NCBI GenBank assembly: GCA_019426215.1
Contig: CM033396.1
Location: forward strand, 29,465,101 to 29,529,100
DNA from: Buddleja alternifolia
Taxonomy: Eukaryota; Streptophyta; Magnoliopsida; Lamiales; Scrophulariaceae
Reading direction: 5' to 3'
Length of the DNA: 64,000 nucleotides
The first letter of the stretch is position 1. Each line of letters starts with the position of its first letter. The translations under genes were made by a program, and so were the position numbers. Below the pieces are notes generated by a model, which searched no databases, was not told where the DNA came from, and saw only the letters and a list, made by a program, of their open reading frames with translations. Positions 10,759 to 22,200 of the stretch are shown here, piece by piece.

Positions 10759-13268
10759 TTTGATAAGGATATCTTCTCTTAGGTCTTCAGAAATAATACT
10801 CATGGACGTGCTCCTTTCGGCAGGAGTTACCTTGGTTGATGATCCTTTCCTTTTCTCAAAATGTTTCTGCATCTCATCAAAGCACTATTATGTTATCATG
10901 TTACATTTCCATACAATGGGTAAAATTAAAAATCTAAAACCAGTTACAACATATTGAAAGACCAGGAATTGGCTATAGACCAGGACAATAGAACAAAAGC
11001 ATGGAAATCCCAAAGCTGTTTGTGTAACAACTATATGGAAACACACAAACATGACATTTATATTGCATAGATGCATGTGATTGAAAAGAAGCAAATGGTT
11101 GGATATGGAGTTCGAAGGAGCGTAATTATCTTGTTTATGCATTACCATGTGTGCCGCTTATGCAATGGCTATCTATCTATTGAAAATTCACGCAACAACA
11201 CTTAGGCTATGTTTGGTCCGTGGATTCTTGTGAGGAGAACAATAAGATGTTTTCCACAATGATAGTACTCTGCTTTGATCAATTTGCTTTTCCTCGAAAT
11301 TATTCAATATTTACACAAAGTAGAGGAGGATGATCCAAGAGAAAATCAGTAACACTTTTTTTTTCTTTCACCATGATTGCAGGCATAGCCTTATAGAGAT
11401 TTAACAATGTTTGCATTCATAAAACAATTATTTGGAAGATCCTTGAGGATATGGCTTCCAGATTCAGAGAAGCCAATTTTTTAATAGCTGAGGAGATGTA
11501 TTACGCAAAGAGGTAAAAAATCAGAAGAGGAAGATACTACTTGAATACCATAAAAAATCAGTCAATCATTACCTTGACAATGATATCTCCTGTTAGATCC
11601 TCAAAAACAACAATCTTGCCTCTACTTTTTACTTTGTCAGGTAACTTGGCTGACGATCCTTGCATTTCTTCATCATGTTTCTTCTCACCAGCCTTACAAA
11701 ATACAGCAATATAAGAATATAAAGTCCACATCATCAAATTCAATGAAGTATTTCATGTGAAAATAGATGATAATTTTGAGAAATTATGGATCGTATGAAT
11801 AAAAGGCACATAGTTTCTATGTAAAAGAGGAGGAACAATGTGAGAGAGGCCAAGTCACAAATGCAAAAGTCCATAATGATAATTTGTACAAAAGAAAGTT
11901 GATTTCCATTCTGATAAATCATCTTATAGAAAAAATGAAGTCATTGTCTGCTACAACCGCAGAATTGTCACCATGTAAACATGTAAATTTTAATGGAGAA
12001 GTTCTCTGGCCGTCCCTCCCTATGCCCCAGCCATCCATCACAGGCAGCAAAAACAAAGAAGCAACAGTAGACTCACTTTAGGATAGTTCTTTCAAATGAA
12101 GAAGTTAGAAAAGAAGGAAATTAGTATACGATATACTTTAGGCTTGAAAAGCATACTCTCTTGTTTGACATAAGTCACAAATAGATCAGAAGTTTCATGT
12201 AGTGAAAAAAGTCCTTAGGAAACCCTCTTATTTTCTTAAATTTTTACGATTTAATAATTCTCACATTTAAGCTCCTTTAAGATTTATTAGCTTAAAGTTT
12301 GTAAATCATGATGGCCCTAGATACTGAATTTTGAAACAGCCGCAAAATCAGAAATTACTTCTCTAGAAAGTGACGATATCTATATCTCATTCCTCCAGCA
12401 TTATAGATTGGTGACTTTTACCATTTGTGATCCTTGAGAAAAGGAAAACCTTTACTGCATAAACCAACATGACACAGAAAAATTAATACAATTCTTGATA
12501 CAGTTAGTGTGCCAGGAGAAAGAGTGGAGCACAAGCTCTATTTAGAAGCATTTATTCCCTATATAGCCAAAATAAAATAGAAGCATTTATTCCCGCAATG
12601 TAATGAGTGTGTGACTAGAGAACTCTAAGTACAGAACACTGGCTGTCGCCAACCCCATTTAAATTGTAATCAGATTGGCTTAGAGACAATCTAGTAATCT
12701 CAATCTTATTGAATATCGAATCTAGATGAATAGAATATGAAAACACCCAAAGCAATCAATTCGTAAAAGAATTTTAGTCAAGAATTCTGGGTTTCCATAG
12801 TTCTAGGTCGAATCACTGAAAACCAAAAGCAGTTGTCTCTCTGAAAAGTATGAAAGCTTTACACATTATTGTCACTAGTCTAGACAACGCTAATACTTTC
12901 AAAGAGCTCATTCACAAACATGAAGCTTTTATCTACGAAACATATCAGAAATCATTAATTCAAGAATAGATAATCAACCTCGAGATAAAGAATGATTATG
13001 ACATAAGAAAATCAAAAGCAAGATTTACAGGCAGAATCAAGCACAAAAATATTTAAGATAAATGTGAATCCTCAAAAAGGTACGAATAACATGTATAAAG
13101 AAAGAATCCACTTTTGAATCAAAAAGGAAAATTGGAGATTACATCAAATTTCCTCAAAAGCTCCTCTGTAGAATCAAATGGTTTTAAAAACTCAATTTTA
13201 TTCTGAACCATAGATGATTCTGAACCATCAGCATTCATGTTTCTTACTTGAGAGCTTGAAGCAGCCAT
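10759..13268 (-). CDS. Exon-like segments of an unidentified gene (partial model)
   Basis: Three minus-strand segments have good splice borders and mutually compatible phase 0. Segment 1 (13,268-13,143) starts with ATG, codes 42 residues beginning MAASSSQVRN, and ends at a GTAATC donor. Segment 2 (11,692-11,573) follows TTTTGTAAG, codes 40 residues ending KIVVFEDLTGDIIVK, and has a GTAATG donor. Segment 3 (10,872-10,759) follows a GATGAG acceptor, codes 38 residues ending SIISEDLREDILIK, and has a GTAATA donor. Segments 2 and 3 look like paralogous exons: both have an EMQ...GSS(A/T)K start and an EDL...I(I/L)(V/I)K end. I found no convincing exons between 11,693 and 13,142 or a proper 3' end, so the locus may be a broken gene. 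The EDL...IK ending could be the start of an F-box or of a PDS5-like Tudor domain; neither is demonstrated. Confidence 0.35.
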
Positions 13269-15496
13269 TTTCTTGTAGAGGTGGAGAATTCAAGAAGAAA
13301 GAACTTTGTAAAACAAACTGCATATAAAGCACAGAATGCTTGTTTATGTGGGACTGACAGGAGAATCAAGGTTTGGATTTTGTGCAAGGTGGAAAACATG
13401 CAGTGGCCCTTTAAAATGAGATTTTGTCTGCTTGCGATAATTTGAAAATAAAATTTATCTCGTGACTAGGCAATTTGGTGGCATCGGTCTGGCAAAGGAA
13501 CATAGTAGCATTGTTCTAGAAGAATGCTATTGAATAAGAGGGGGAGAGAGAGAGAGATGTAACCATCTGGTCAAATTTCAAACTTGTTGAATTTGGTAAG
13601 TGAAATCCCGTGTGAAGATTTTGCCATCAGGTATCAGAGAGATAATAAATGTCAGCTATTGACAGTAGAAGGAATAGCTGTAATTCTTATGTGATTGTAA
13701 TAATCAAATTTTGAAAAAACATGGAATTATCGTAAGTCTTATCTGATTGGAGTAATCAAGTATTAAACAACAAGATATGATTCTTATGTGATTGCAGTAA
13801 TATTTAGTAGGGATAATTTCTCACATTTGTATGCTGTTGCTGCTTTTTATTTTTCCACACAATGCTCATAAATTTTTTGCATTTTATGTCATAATGGCCT
13901 TCAGATTACTTTCCAAATTGTTCCATTTAGTCAAGATTTACCATTAAATTCACTAGCCATGCTGTCAATGAAATCTCAATTTTCTACTGATTTTGTTCTT
14001 CTTTTATGTGTACTTGACCCTTTTCTACACAGGTTTATTTCTTTCAACAGGTTGGTCCAACTTGACCCATTTGTGTTTTCCTTTTTTAAGGACTGATGCA
14101 ACTTGTTTTATATTAAAAGCAATCCATAACTTGCCTAAGCTAAAAACAAATTAATTGAATATGATAGAATGAACTTAGTTGAACCCTTACATGGTAATCT
14201 TCATCAAGCATTCTTGAATTAGACATATGTTCACTTTTAGTTTGTCTCTTACGGGGTTGGGGTGGCTGTAGAAGGGAGATGGGATTGCTTCTCTTTCTGT
14301 GAATTGAGTAGCTGTGAACAAAATTAAAATCACAAGAACTTTATGTTTGCCTCCTAGAAAACCTCTGCGTGGAATCCAACAACAGCCTAAAACTTCAATA
14401 ATAAAAATGCATATTAAAAATAGAAAAAGAGAACTACAAAAGAACTCTTGATAAATTCCCAGCTATATTAAAAGCAAAGAAACTGGCTGCTAAAGTTTTT
14501 AATTTGACGAGCAAAAATGTATTCCTTATTATCTAGAAAATTTGTATTCAGTTTGGCCACGAATACATCCTCTAATTACCAAGGAACCAGTACTAAGAAG
14601 GAGTAAACAATTGACGTAGATTTAACAGACTAGTTTAGACAAGACGATTAGATTCAAAAGAATGATTGGACAGAATCACATTCTTTGAAAGTGATACCAT
14701 AAAAGCTTGCGGAAATGCACATTTTTAGATCGAATAGAATTCCACCAGTGCCTCATGTGAGTGTTTTTTTAATTCTTCTGAGGAGCTCATCTTCAGGTTC
14801 AAAATAAAAGGCCAAACATCTTCTGACGCTCTTCACAATTACTGTCAATTACCCGTGAGGGAGCAAAAAAAATAAAAAAATCACTCTTTTGGTTTAGATG
14901 TTCAGCACCATATCAAATGCTACAGTATCCAACATCTCAGGAAATAACAATTTTAAGAATTGTAAGTTAGTGGTGCATTGGTCAAAGTAGGCTGCAAATA
15001 CGGAAGTAAAGCCATTAATGACTCCATAGATAATATCAGTTTCCCTAGATGACTAGATAACATCAGTGCAAAAACAAATTCTTCTGATAGTTTATGAAGA
15101 TAGCTAGAGATTTCTCCAACAATCTGATCATCTAGAGTCTAGACTCTTTGCATATACTTTTGGCCAAGTAACTTATGATATATGTACTTATATTCAATAA
15201 TAATTCGTCGAAAATCCATTTTCTTGTGAATGCACTGGGCTTCTTCTGGCTTATGATTCTCTTAGATTACATGAGAGACACCATAGTTTTATCATTAACT
15301 TCGGGGATATAGGTCGAAAACATTATGGTGATTTCACAGTATAACCATTAGAAAAATGACGACAATCTTTCCAGTATAAACTCATATTAGAGATATTTTG
15401 AACTTTTAATTTCCAAAAGAGTGACACCAATCAGAAGTTGAATAAGCACAATAAGCACATGGGAATTGACGATACTTACTATTACCGTATCCTTCA
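13269..15496. other. Intergenic stretch upstream of the unidentified gene
   Basis: No open frame of note. A purine-rich GAGAG run lies at about 13,540-13,558. The first few hundred bases would be the promoter side of the minus-strand gene starting at 13,268, but no clear TATA box was picked out. Confidence 0.4.
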
Positions 15497-15727
15497 TCAT
15501 ACAAGTTCCAGGAGTTCATGAAGTTGGGTACGCAAAATAGGCTGCCCTCGGTGCGGGAATCGAGGAGGTGGTCGCCGCTTGCCCTGGGGGCGGCGACGGC
15601 GAAGGAAGGGCGGAACAAGCCGGATCGATGGCGGCGGCAGGGGAGGGAGGGAGGGTGGCGGCGATTGGTGGCGGAAGGGGACTGTAGCGGTGGCGGCAGG
15701 ACACATCACTGTTGACGGATCACCCAT
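15497..15727. other. GC-rich island with overlapping open frames on both strands
   Basis: About 15,538-15,715 is conspicuously G+C-rich, mainly GGCGGC/GGAGG runs on the plus strand, in otherwise AT-rich surroundings. It carries overlapping frames of 60-76 codons on both strands that are Pro/Arg- or Gly/Arg-rich. Codon composition simply reflects the base bias, and no domain is recognisable. It could be a captured fragment of a GC-rich first exon or a CpG-rich repeat; transcription evidence would be needed to call a gene. Confidence 0.4.
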
Positions 15728-16377
15728 AAGTGTATGATTCTGCTGACATAATCTTTTTCACCTTTTAACAATACATATCTCTGACTCATCAATTGAGTCA
15801 TATGGCAATTTAGTCTATGCAGTTGCGTTTGGGATGCAAGGTGAGTCGAGGTGGCTCGTAAACTTATTGTTTTAGATGTAAATTACTTTGGAGCTCGAAT
15901 AGAAGCTCAGGCTTCTTCATTGCTGGGGTTCGAGCTCATATAGATATATTTGTAAGCATGTACTACTTTTTTATATGTTTTAGACGATCATTATATGCGG
16001 TGCGTGGATCGATGAATTTTTGCTACTTGTAACACTCAATCTATTCACATCTGATTATTGAATGTGATTTGCTCTTGGTAATTCAAATGATATTTGGGCC
16101 CATTCAACCGGTAGAGTGGGCATCTCTTGAAGCAATCACACAGTCTAAATTCTTCTTTAGCCATTGAAATTATTGGAAATTAGATTTGTCAAAAGAGAAG
16201 CTAATCCAATTGTCGCTGTGTCGACTAATTGGACATTTCATGCAAAATGGAATAATGTTATTTCTTTGGATGGTATTCAATCGGTTTTGTTGAACTCTCA
16301 TGCTTTTTAAATGCTCTCCTTTTAGTTATAAATAAATATTACTTTCCCAAAAAAAAAAATCTATTCTAATATGCGTT
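15728..16377. other. Intergenic stretch
   Basis: AT-rich spacer before the Copia element with no gene seen. A poly-A run lies at about 16,349-16,360. Confidence 0.4.
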
Positions 16378-16928
16378 TGATGGGAGTTTTGTGGAATCAG
16401 ATCAAATTGGGTCAAGAAGAGAAGCCAAGAAGTGTCGGGGTTGACCGAGATTGCGAAATGATAGAAAGGAGTCGAAAAATTGGAGCCAAGGAGCGCAGGT
16501 ACGCATCGTGGATTAATGGCGCCTAGGCGCCCCAGTGCAAAAGGGTGGCGCCCAGGCGTGGGTAGCAGCGCTGGAAGCGCATTTTTTCGTCGTTTTTCGG
16601 TACTTGGCGGGTTTGACATGTTTTTTGAGTCCTATCTTGTATGGAATTGTTTTCTAATTGTTTGGGATTCATTCCCTAGTATGTTAGGATTACTTTTCTT
16701 ATTTAGATTAGGGTTTTGACTCTTGTAACTCTATAAATATTAGAACTTACTTTTGTAAACATTGAATCACTTTGAGAAGTTGAATAAACAATCTAGTTAG
16801 AGGTGTTTTTTTTCCTTGATTGGGTTTCCACCAGAATTTTTTCTTGTCTTCTTTATTGCTTTTGATTTCCCTTTGTTTTCTTATATTTCCCCGAAGTATT
16901 TCAACATTGAAAGCCTTGATTCCTAACA
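16378..16928 (+). repeat. 5' LTR of the gag-only Copia element
   Basis: 551 bp from TGATGGGAGTTTTGTGGA to ATTCCTAACA. It holds a GC-rich patch (GGCGCC, 16,518-16,570), then TTGTAACTCTATAAATATTA (about 16,722-16,741), a plausible TATA region. It is about 90% identical by eye to 18,391-18,936; differences cluster in the GC-rich patch, which is longer here. Confidence 0.85.
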
Positions 16929-17040
16929 ACTGGTATTAAGAGCTTAGGATTCTTAGTTTTAGGAGACGTTTTAAAACTAAATCTTAGGGTAAACACGAGA
17001 GCTTAGATTAGCTTTGAGAGATTTTGTCGAGTGGGAGCTA

Positions 17041-18279
17041 TGGCTGGTGATGAGGGAAAAGGGAAAAGTTAAGATAGATATGTTCGATGGTAGGGATTTT
17101 GGGTCTGGAAGCTGCAGATAGAGGATTATCTGTATCAGAAAAAGCTACACGAACCGTGGATGTGAAAGAAGCTGGCGAAGATGATGGATGAAGACTGGGC
17201 TTTGCTAGATCAATAAGCTTTGGGTGTGGTTCGGTTGACGCTGGCAAGGAATGTTGCTTTCAACAACATCAAAGAGAAGACTACAGCGGGTCTAATGCAG
17301 GCGCTATCAAATATGTACGAGAAACCATCCACCTCAAACAAGGTATATTTGATGTGTAGATTATTTAATTTGAGGATGGGTGAAGGTGGATCTGTGACGG
17401 ATCACATCAACAAATTCAATGTGATTTTGATTCAGTTGAGTTCGATAGAAATCACATTCGATGATGAGATCCAAGCTTTGATCCTGCTTTCATCCTTTCC
17501 TGATAGTTGGAGTGCAATTGTGACTGCAGTAAGTAGTTCTTTCGGGGATAAGACTCTGAAGTTTCAAGAAATCCTGGATATGATTCTGAGCAAGGACATT
17601 ACCAGGAGAGAATCTGGATTCTGGGGAACATATGACAGGAGCCTTAAGTGTCGGTGGAAGAAGTAATCAACACAATCACTAGGGAAAGCGCAAGTAGGAC
17701 GTGGAGTGTTTTAATTGCAGGAAATACGGGCACTACCAAAATAAGTGCAAAAAGCCGAAGAAAGATAGGAAGAAGAAGCAAGATGAGGGATCCGTAAATA
17801 CCATGACGGAGGATCATGGTGATGCTTTGGTATGTTATACTGAGGATCCAAGGGGTACTTGGATTGTGGACTTAGGTGCATCCTATCACTCTACATCGGG
17901 GAAAAGAATGTTGGCCAACAAAGTTTTTGGTGAGTTTAGTAAGGTATGTTTAGGTGGTGACGAAACCTTGAACACAGTAGGTAAGGGTGATGTTAACATC
18001 GAGGATACCAATGGAGTGCAACTTAGGTTGCGGGAGGTGAGACATGTTCCGGGTCTTAGAAGGAACCTTATATTCGTGGGTCAGTTAGACCGAGAGGGAT
18101 ATACCACGGTATTCAGTGGTGGATCTTGGGTGATCACAAAAGAGAATGGGGTAGTGGTGAGTGGTTCGAGAAAGGGAACATTGTACATTCTGGAAAATAA
18201 AAGAGAGTTCATTAAGTGGGGGTCAATGGAGCCAGACAAATTGATGGGGCATGGAGATGCCTCAATTAATCTCCATTGA
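17041..18279 (+). pseudogene. Copia gag and protease, interrupted
   Basis: The gag begins near ATGGCTGGTGATGAGGG (17,041) and is broken by early stops and frame changes. An open frame from 17,220 to 17,666 carries the UBN2-type gag core, with LMQALSNMYEKPS followed by LFNLRMGEGGSVTDHINKF. A second frame, 17,701-18,279, holds the zinc knuckle CFNCRKYGHYQNKC (C-x2-C-x4-H-x4-C) and the protease site WIVDLGASYH, where the usual Asp-Ser/Thr-Gly is Asp-Leu-Gly, so the catalytic triplet is altered. It ends in the GAG-pre-integrase region (GTLYILENK) before a stop. No integrase or polymerase follows. Confidence 0.8.
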
Positions 18280-18390
18280 GTTTTGGAGATGTTCCAACTA
18301 GATCAGGGCTTTTCACTTAGGAGAAGTGGAAAAAATTTTTGGGTTCAAGTTTGAGTTCGGGATATTTTGATCAGTTTCCAAGTGGGAGAT

Positions 18391-18936
18391 TGATGGGAGT
18401 TTTGTGGAGTCGGATCAAAATTGGATCAAGAAGAGAAGCCAAGAAGTGTCGGGATTGACCGAGATCGTAAAACGATAGAAAGGAGTTGAAAAATTGGAGC
18501 CAGGGAGCACAGGTACGCATCGTGGCGCCCAGGCGCCACTTGATGGTGCCTATAGCGCTTAGGCGAGAGCAACAGCACTGGAAGCGCGCTTTTTCATTAT
18601 TTTTGGGTACTTGGTGGATTTGACATTTTTTTGAGTCCTATCTTGTATGGAATTGTTTTTTATAATTGTTTGGAATTTATTCCCTAGTATATGAGGATTA
18701 GTTTTCCTACTCAGATTAGGGTTTTGACTCTTGTAACTCTATAAATATTAGAACTCACTCTTGTAAACATTGAATCACTTTGAGAAGTTGAATAAACGAT
18801 CTAGTTGGAGGTGGTTTTTTCACTTGATTGAGTTTCCTCCAGAAATTTTTTTTGTCTTCTTTATTGCTTTTGATTTCCCTTTATTTCTTATATTTTTCCC
18901 TAATTATTTCACTATTGAAAGCCTTGATTCGTAACA
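18391..18936 (+). repeat. 3' LTR of the gag-only Copia element
   Basis: 546 bp from TGATGGGAGTTTTGTGGA to ATTCGTAACA, directly after the polypurine tract and matching the 5' LTR along its length. Confidence 0.85.
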
Positions 18937-19266
18937 ATATTTTTGGTGGAGTTTTTACACATCCCTTGGTCATAATTTATAGAGATTTTTTCTGACAATA
19001 TTTTGAAATTTTGTTCAAACATTTGTATAGTAAAATATTTCTAAACCAAAAAAGAATGATGGAAATAAAGAGTGTCATGTAATTCCGATTCCTTTTCAAT
19101 ATTCATTATATGATTAAAACTAATATATATCAAATAATTGGAATCTCCAAAAAACGAATAATAAAAATACTGGACATATAACAAGATAGATGGCTCATTC
19201 TATGAGCTTATTTGAGAACATAACTTTATTCTATATATATATAAGAGACAAACTGATTATTGCAAC
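18937..19266. other. Spacer 3' of the P450 gene
   Basis: AT-rich spacer between the Copia 3' LTR and the P450 stop codon; it should contain the P450 3' untranslated region. Nothing else seen. Confidence 0.4.
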
Positions 19267-22200
19267 CTATTTATTTGACTTCTTCTCTGAAATCTTGTAA
19301 TGAAATCCATCTGGGAATCTAATAATCGGTGACCTGACAATTTTGCCTCCCTTCACTATAGCCCATCTGCTCAAAGAGATGAATACTTATCAAGTTATTA
19401 GTATATAGTTGAGTTACAAATGCACAATATTCTTTTTAAGTGCTCCCAAACTCGGACATGCATTGATGAAAACAATTAGTTACCTATATTTTGTAACCAA
19501 GACATGTAGAAAGGTAGCCAACAACACTCTACTATATTCTGCACCTGCACATTGCTTCATCCCCGAACCAAACGGCATGAAACATTTAGCTACGACGCTT
19601 GGTTGAATTTCCTGCAGTGCATGCAATTCAAAGTTAAAAAAAAAAAAAAGAGTTTTATTATAACTGCAAATATTAGTTTCATAGGATAGAGCATGTTGCA
19701 ATTTTAGTTCCAATGTTTATAAACTTGCAAATTCAGTTCCCATATGATGCATCTTTTTCTGTTTTGCAATTTTGTTCTCATGCTACATTAATTGTATTAC
19801 TGGTCATGTGACCAAACCGACCGTTTTCATTCGTTATTGAATTGTGTGGGCTAAAAACGTAAAAAAAATGCATCATATGAGACTTAATTTTGTAAGTTTA
19901 CGAATAGTGAAATTGGGAATGCGACAGGCTCTATTCTATGAGATTAACACAGCCAAATAAATAAATAAATAAAAGGTGATTTGCCAAAGAGAGCGATGTT
20001 GACCTTCCAGCGCCAAGGGTTGAATTTAAGTGGATCCTCAAATTGGTTAGCATTTAGATGAAGACCAGCTGTTGCAATCATTATCACCCATCCTTGAGGG
20101 ATTGTATATCCTGGATTCAATTTCTAACTCTTTAGCACGTAGTTTCTTGAAAAGATTCTTCAGAAATGAGAATTTATCAGAAATTCATAATGAGCCACAT
20201 ACCATTGACTGGGATATCTTTTAAAGCTCGACGAAAAAACCCAGGGGCTATGTTTCCAAGCCTCAAGACTTCATTTATTACCTACAAATTTTGCAACAAA
20301 ATGTGTGGTGCTGATTAGACAAGAATATAAAGTTATATCAGTATATGTGTGAAAGTTGGCAATGCTATTTAAATATTAGGGGAAATTGCAATATTGGTCC
20401 ACAAGATAGAGCCTATGGTAATTCTAATCTCATTGTTTTCAAAGTTTCAGAAACAGTCCCTTATGAATTTTTTCTGCTTTTGCAGTTTTGATCGCATCCG
20501 TTAAAAAACGGATGGTTGCATGCACATGTTTTATAGGTTTTTGTGAAATTTAAGCAAATTAAAGATCACGTACATGGCACATGCAAAATTAACAGTTTTT
20601 GTCCGTTTTTTAATTGAGACCAAAACAACAAAAAAATACGTCCTATGATACGAATTTTATAAGTTTTTAAACACAAAGTTTAAAGTTGCAACAGAGTTTA
20701 TCCTTAGGATAAGATTAATAGTGCAAATATCCTAAATTTCATGAGCACCTGCAGGGTAAATGTCATTGATTTGTATTCGTTCCAGGTGAGGCCGGAGTCC
20801 TCGGAGTGTTCTCTCTTCTTCAGGATCGTCTCGTGCTCAGCCTGATTTTTGTGTGAGGGCCTTCAGTTCCATATATATTATGTAGATTATGTCAAAAGAA
20901 ACATTGGGGTAATATTATTTACTCACAGTTAATTCCTCCAACACTAAAGGATGTTCTGCTAGTAACTTGAAAGCCAAAGCCAGCGTGGTGGAAATTGAAT
21001 CGGAAGTGACAAATAACAGTCCAAACATCAATTGAACTATGAAGTCCTCGTTTATGTATGATTCCGTATTCTTGTCTTGGATAATATGATCAAGTAGATC
21101 TCCATGATGCCCTGAGGATTCTGATATCCTCTTTGTCACCACATCCCTCATCATTTCTCTAACTTTCTTGTGTATCTGCATGTTTTTTTTTTAATTATTA
21201 TTTCATCAGCCGATGTACTAAAGTAAGCATATGAATATGATCATCGTTTTAGTCCAAAGAGGAGATGTCAGCGATGTGCTGAAAATAAGCGAGTTGAGCT
21301 AATTACACAAAATAAGAGGAGTAGTTAGTGAGATTAACCTTTTTCTTAAATATTTTTTATTTTTGTGGAACAAGGGCAATATTGTTATTTCACATTCTAT
21401 GTTATGCTCGACTAACAACCATTAAACTGATGCGGGTCATGTAAAATTTTATTATAAAATGGGAGAGTCTAGTATTGGCGAAAATAAGAGGGTTGGGGCC
21501 GTCATTACATTAAATAAATGAGGTAATTAGTGTAATTAACCTTCATTATATTTTGTTAGTTGATGTACTATAGTAAATGTCTAAGTTATCAATTTTTCTA
21601 TAGAGTAGATTATTTTTTGAGGAAAGTACGTAATTACCTGCAAACATTTATGATGTGCAGTACCAGGGATGTTGATAGGAAAAGACATTAGGCCTTCTAC
21701 CAAGTCCCTGAACATGTCACTTATCTTCAGTGGCGCATTCTCTAGATCCCCACTAAATATTTGCCTCGCAGCAAAATCAATAGACATCTTCCAAAAATAC
21801 AAAAAATATAAATGTATTATGGTCAGTTTCATGCATGATTGTGCATTTTAATAGAATTAGTTGTAATCATGTGAGCTCGCACGTGATGCTAATTATGTAA
21901 AGATTAATAATAAAAAATATATTTATCTTTACATAATTTATTTATTTATAATCTGCCAAACCAAAAAATTTGTCTCAATTTTGATGATTATCGTCCATTG
22001 ATCTTTTTATATAAGTCATAAATCATATTAATTTGATTTTAAAAATATCAATGATTGGTGAACATAGTAAAACAAATATTTTAAAATAAATGATTTGAAT
22101 TCAAATTATGCTGAAGAAAAATATAATAGTTAATTTCATGCATGATGGTGCGTTATAGTGGTAGGCATATCTGAAGTGAAAATTTACCGTAACAGATTCA

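Larger units (their letters stand above)
16378..18936 (+). mobile_element. Internally deleted Ty1/Copia element (gag-protease only)
   Basis: A 2.56-kb element with two related LTRs (16,378-16,928 and 18,391-18,936). A primer-binding site TGGTATTAAGAGCTTAGG (16,931-16,948) resembles the usual initiator-Met tRNA complement. A polypurine tract AAGTGGGAGAT (18,380-18,390) directly precedes the 3' LTR. The internal region of 1.46 kb codes gag, a CCHC knuckle and a protease motif, then passes to the polypurine tract with no integrase, reverse transcriptase or RNase H. The expected 5-bp target duplication is not seen: flanks are GCGTT and ATATT. Gag style and protease context suggest the Tork/Tnt1 group. 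Confidence 0.85.

Noticed and set aside
11884..12081. Plus-strand 65-codon frame ending SKNKEATVDSL
   Set aside because: No homologous domain, no splice partners, and it lies within the presumed intron of the minus-strand model.
10759..13268. Firm identification as PDS5 cohesion factor or as an F-box gene
   Set aside because: The EDL...IK motif is too short to decide and the domain continuations are missing from the window.
15497..15727. Pro/Arg-rich protein start on the minus strand
   Set aside because: Overlapping frames on both strands in a GC-rich patch, with no domain and no splice or promoter support.
16373..18941. 5-bp target duplication around the gag-only Copia element
   Set aside because: Flanks GCGTT and ATATT do not match, even allowing a shift of a base or two.
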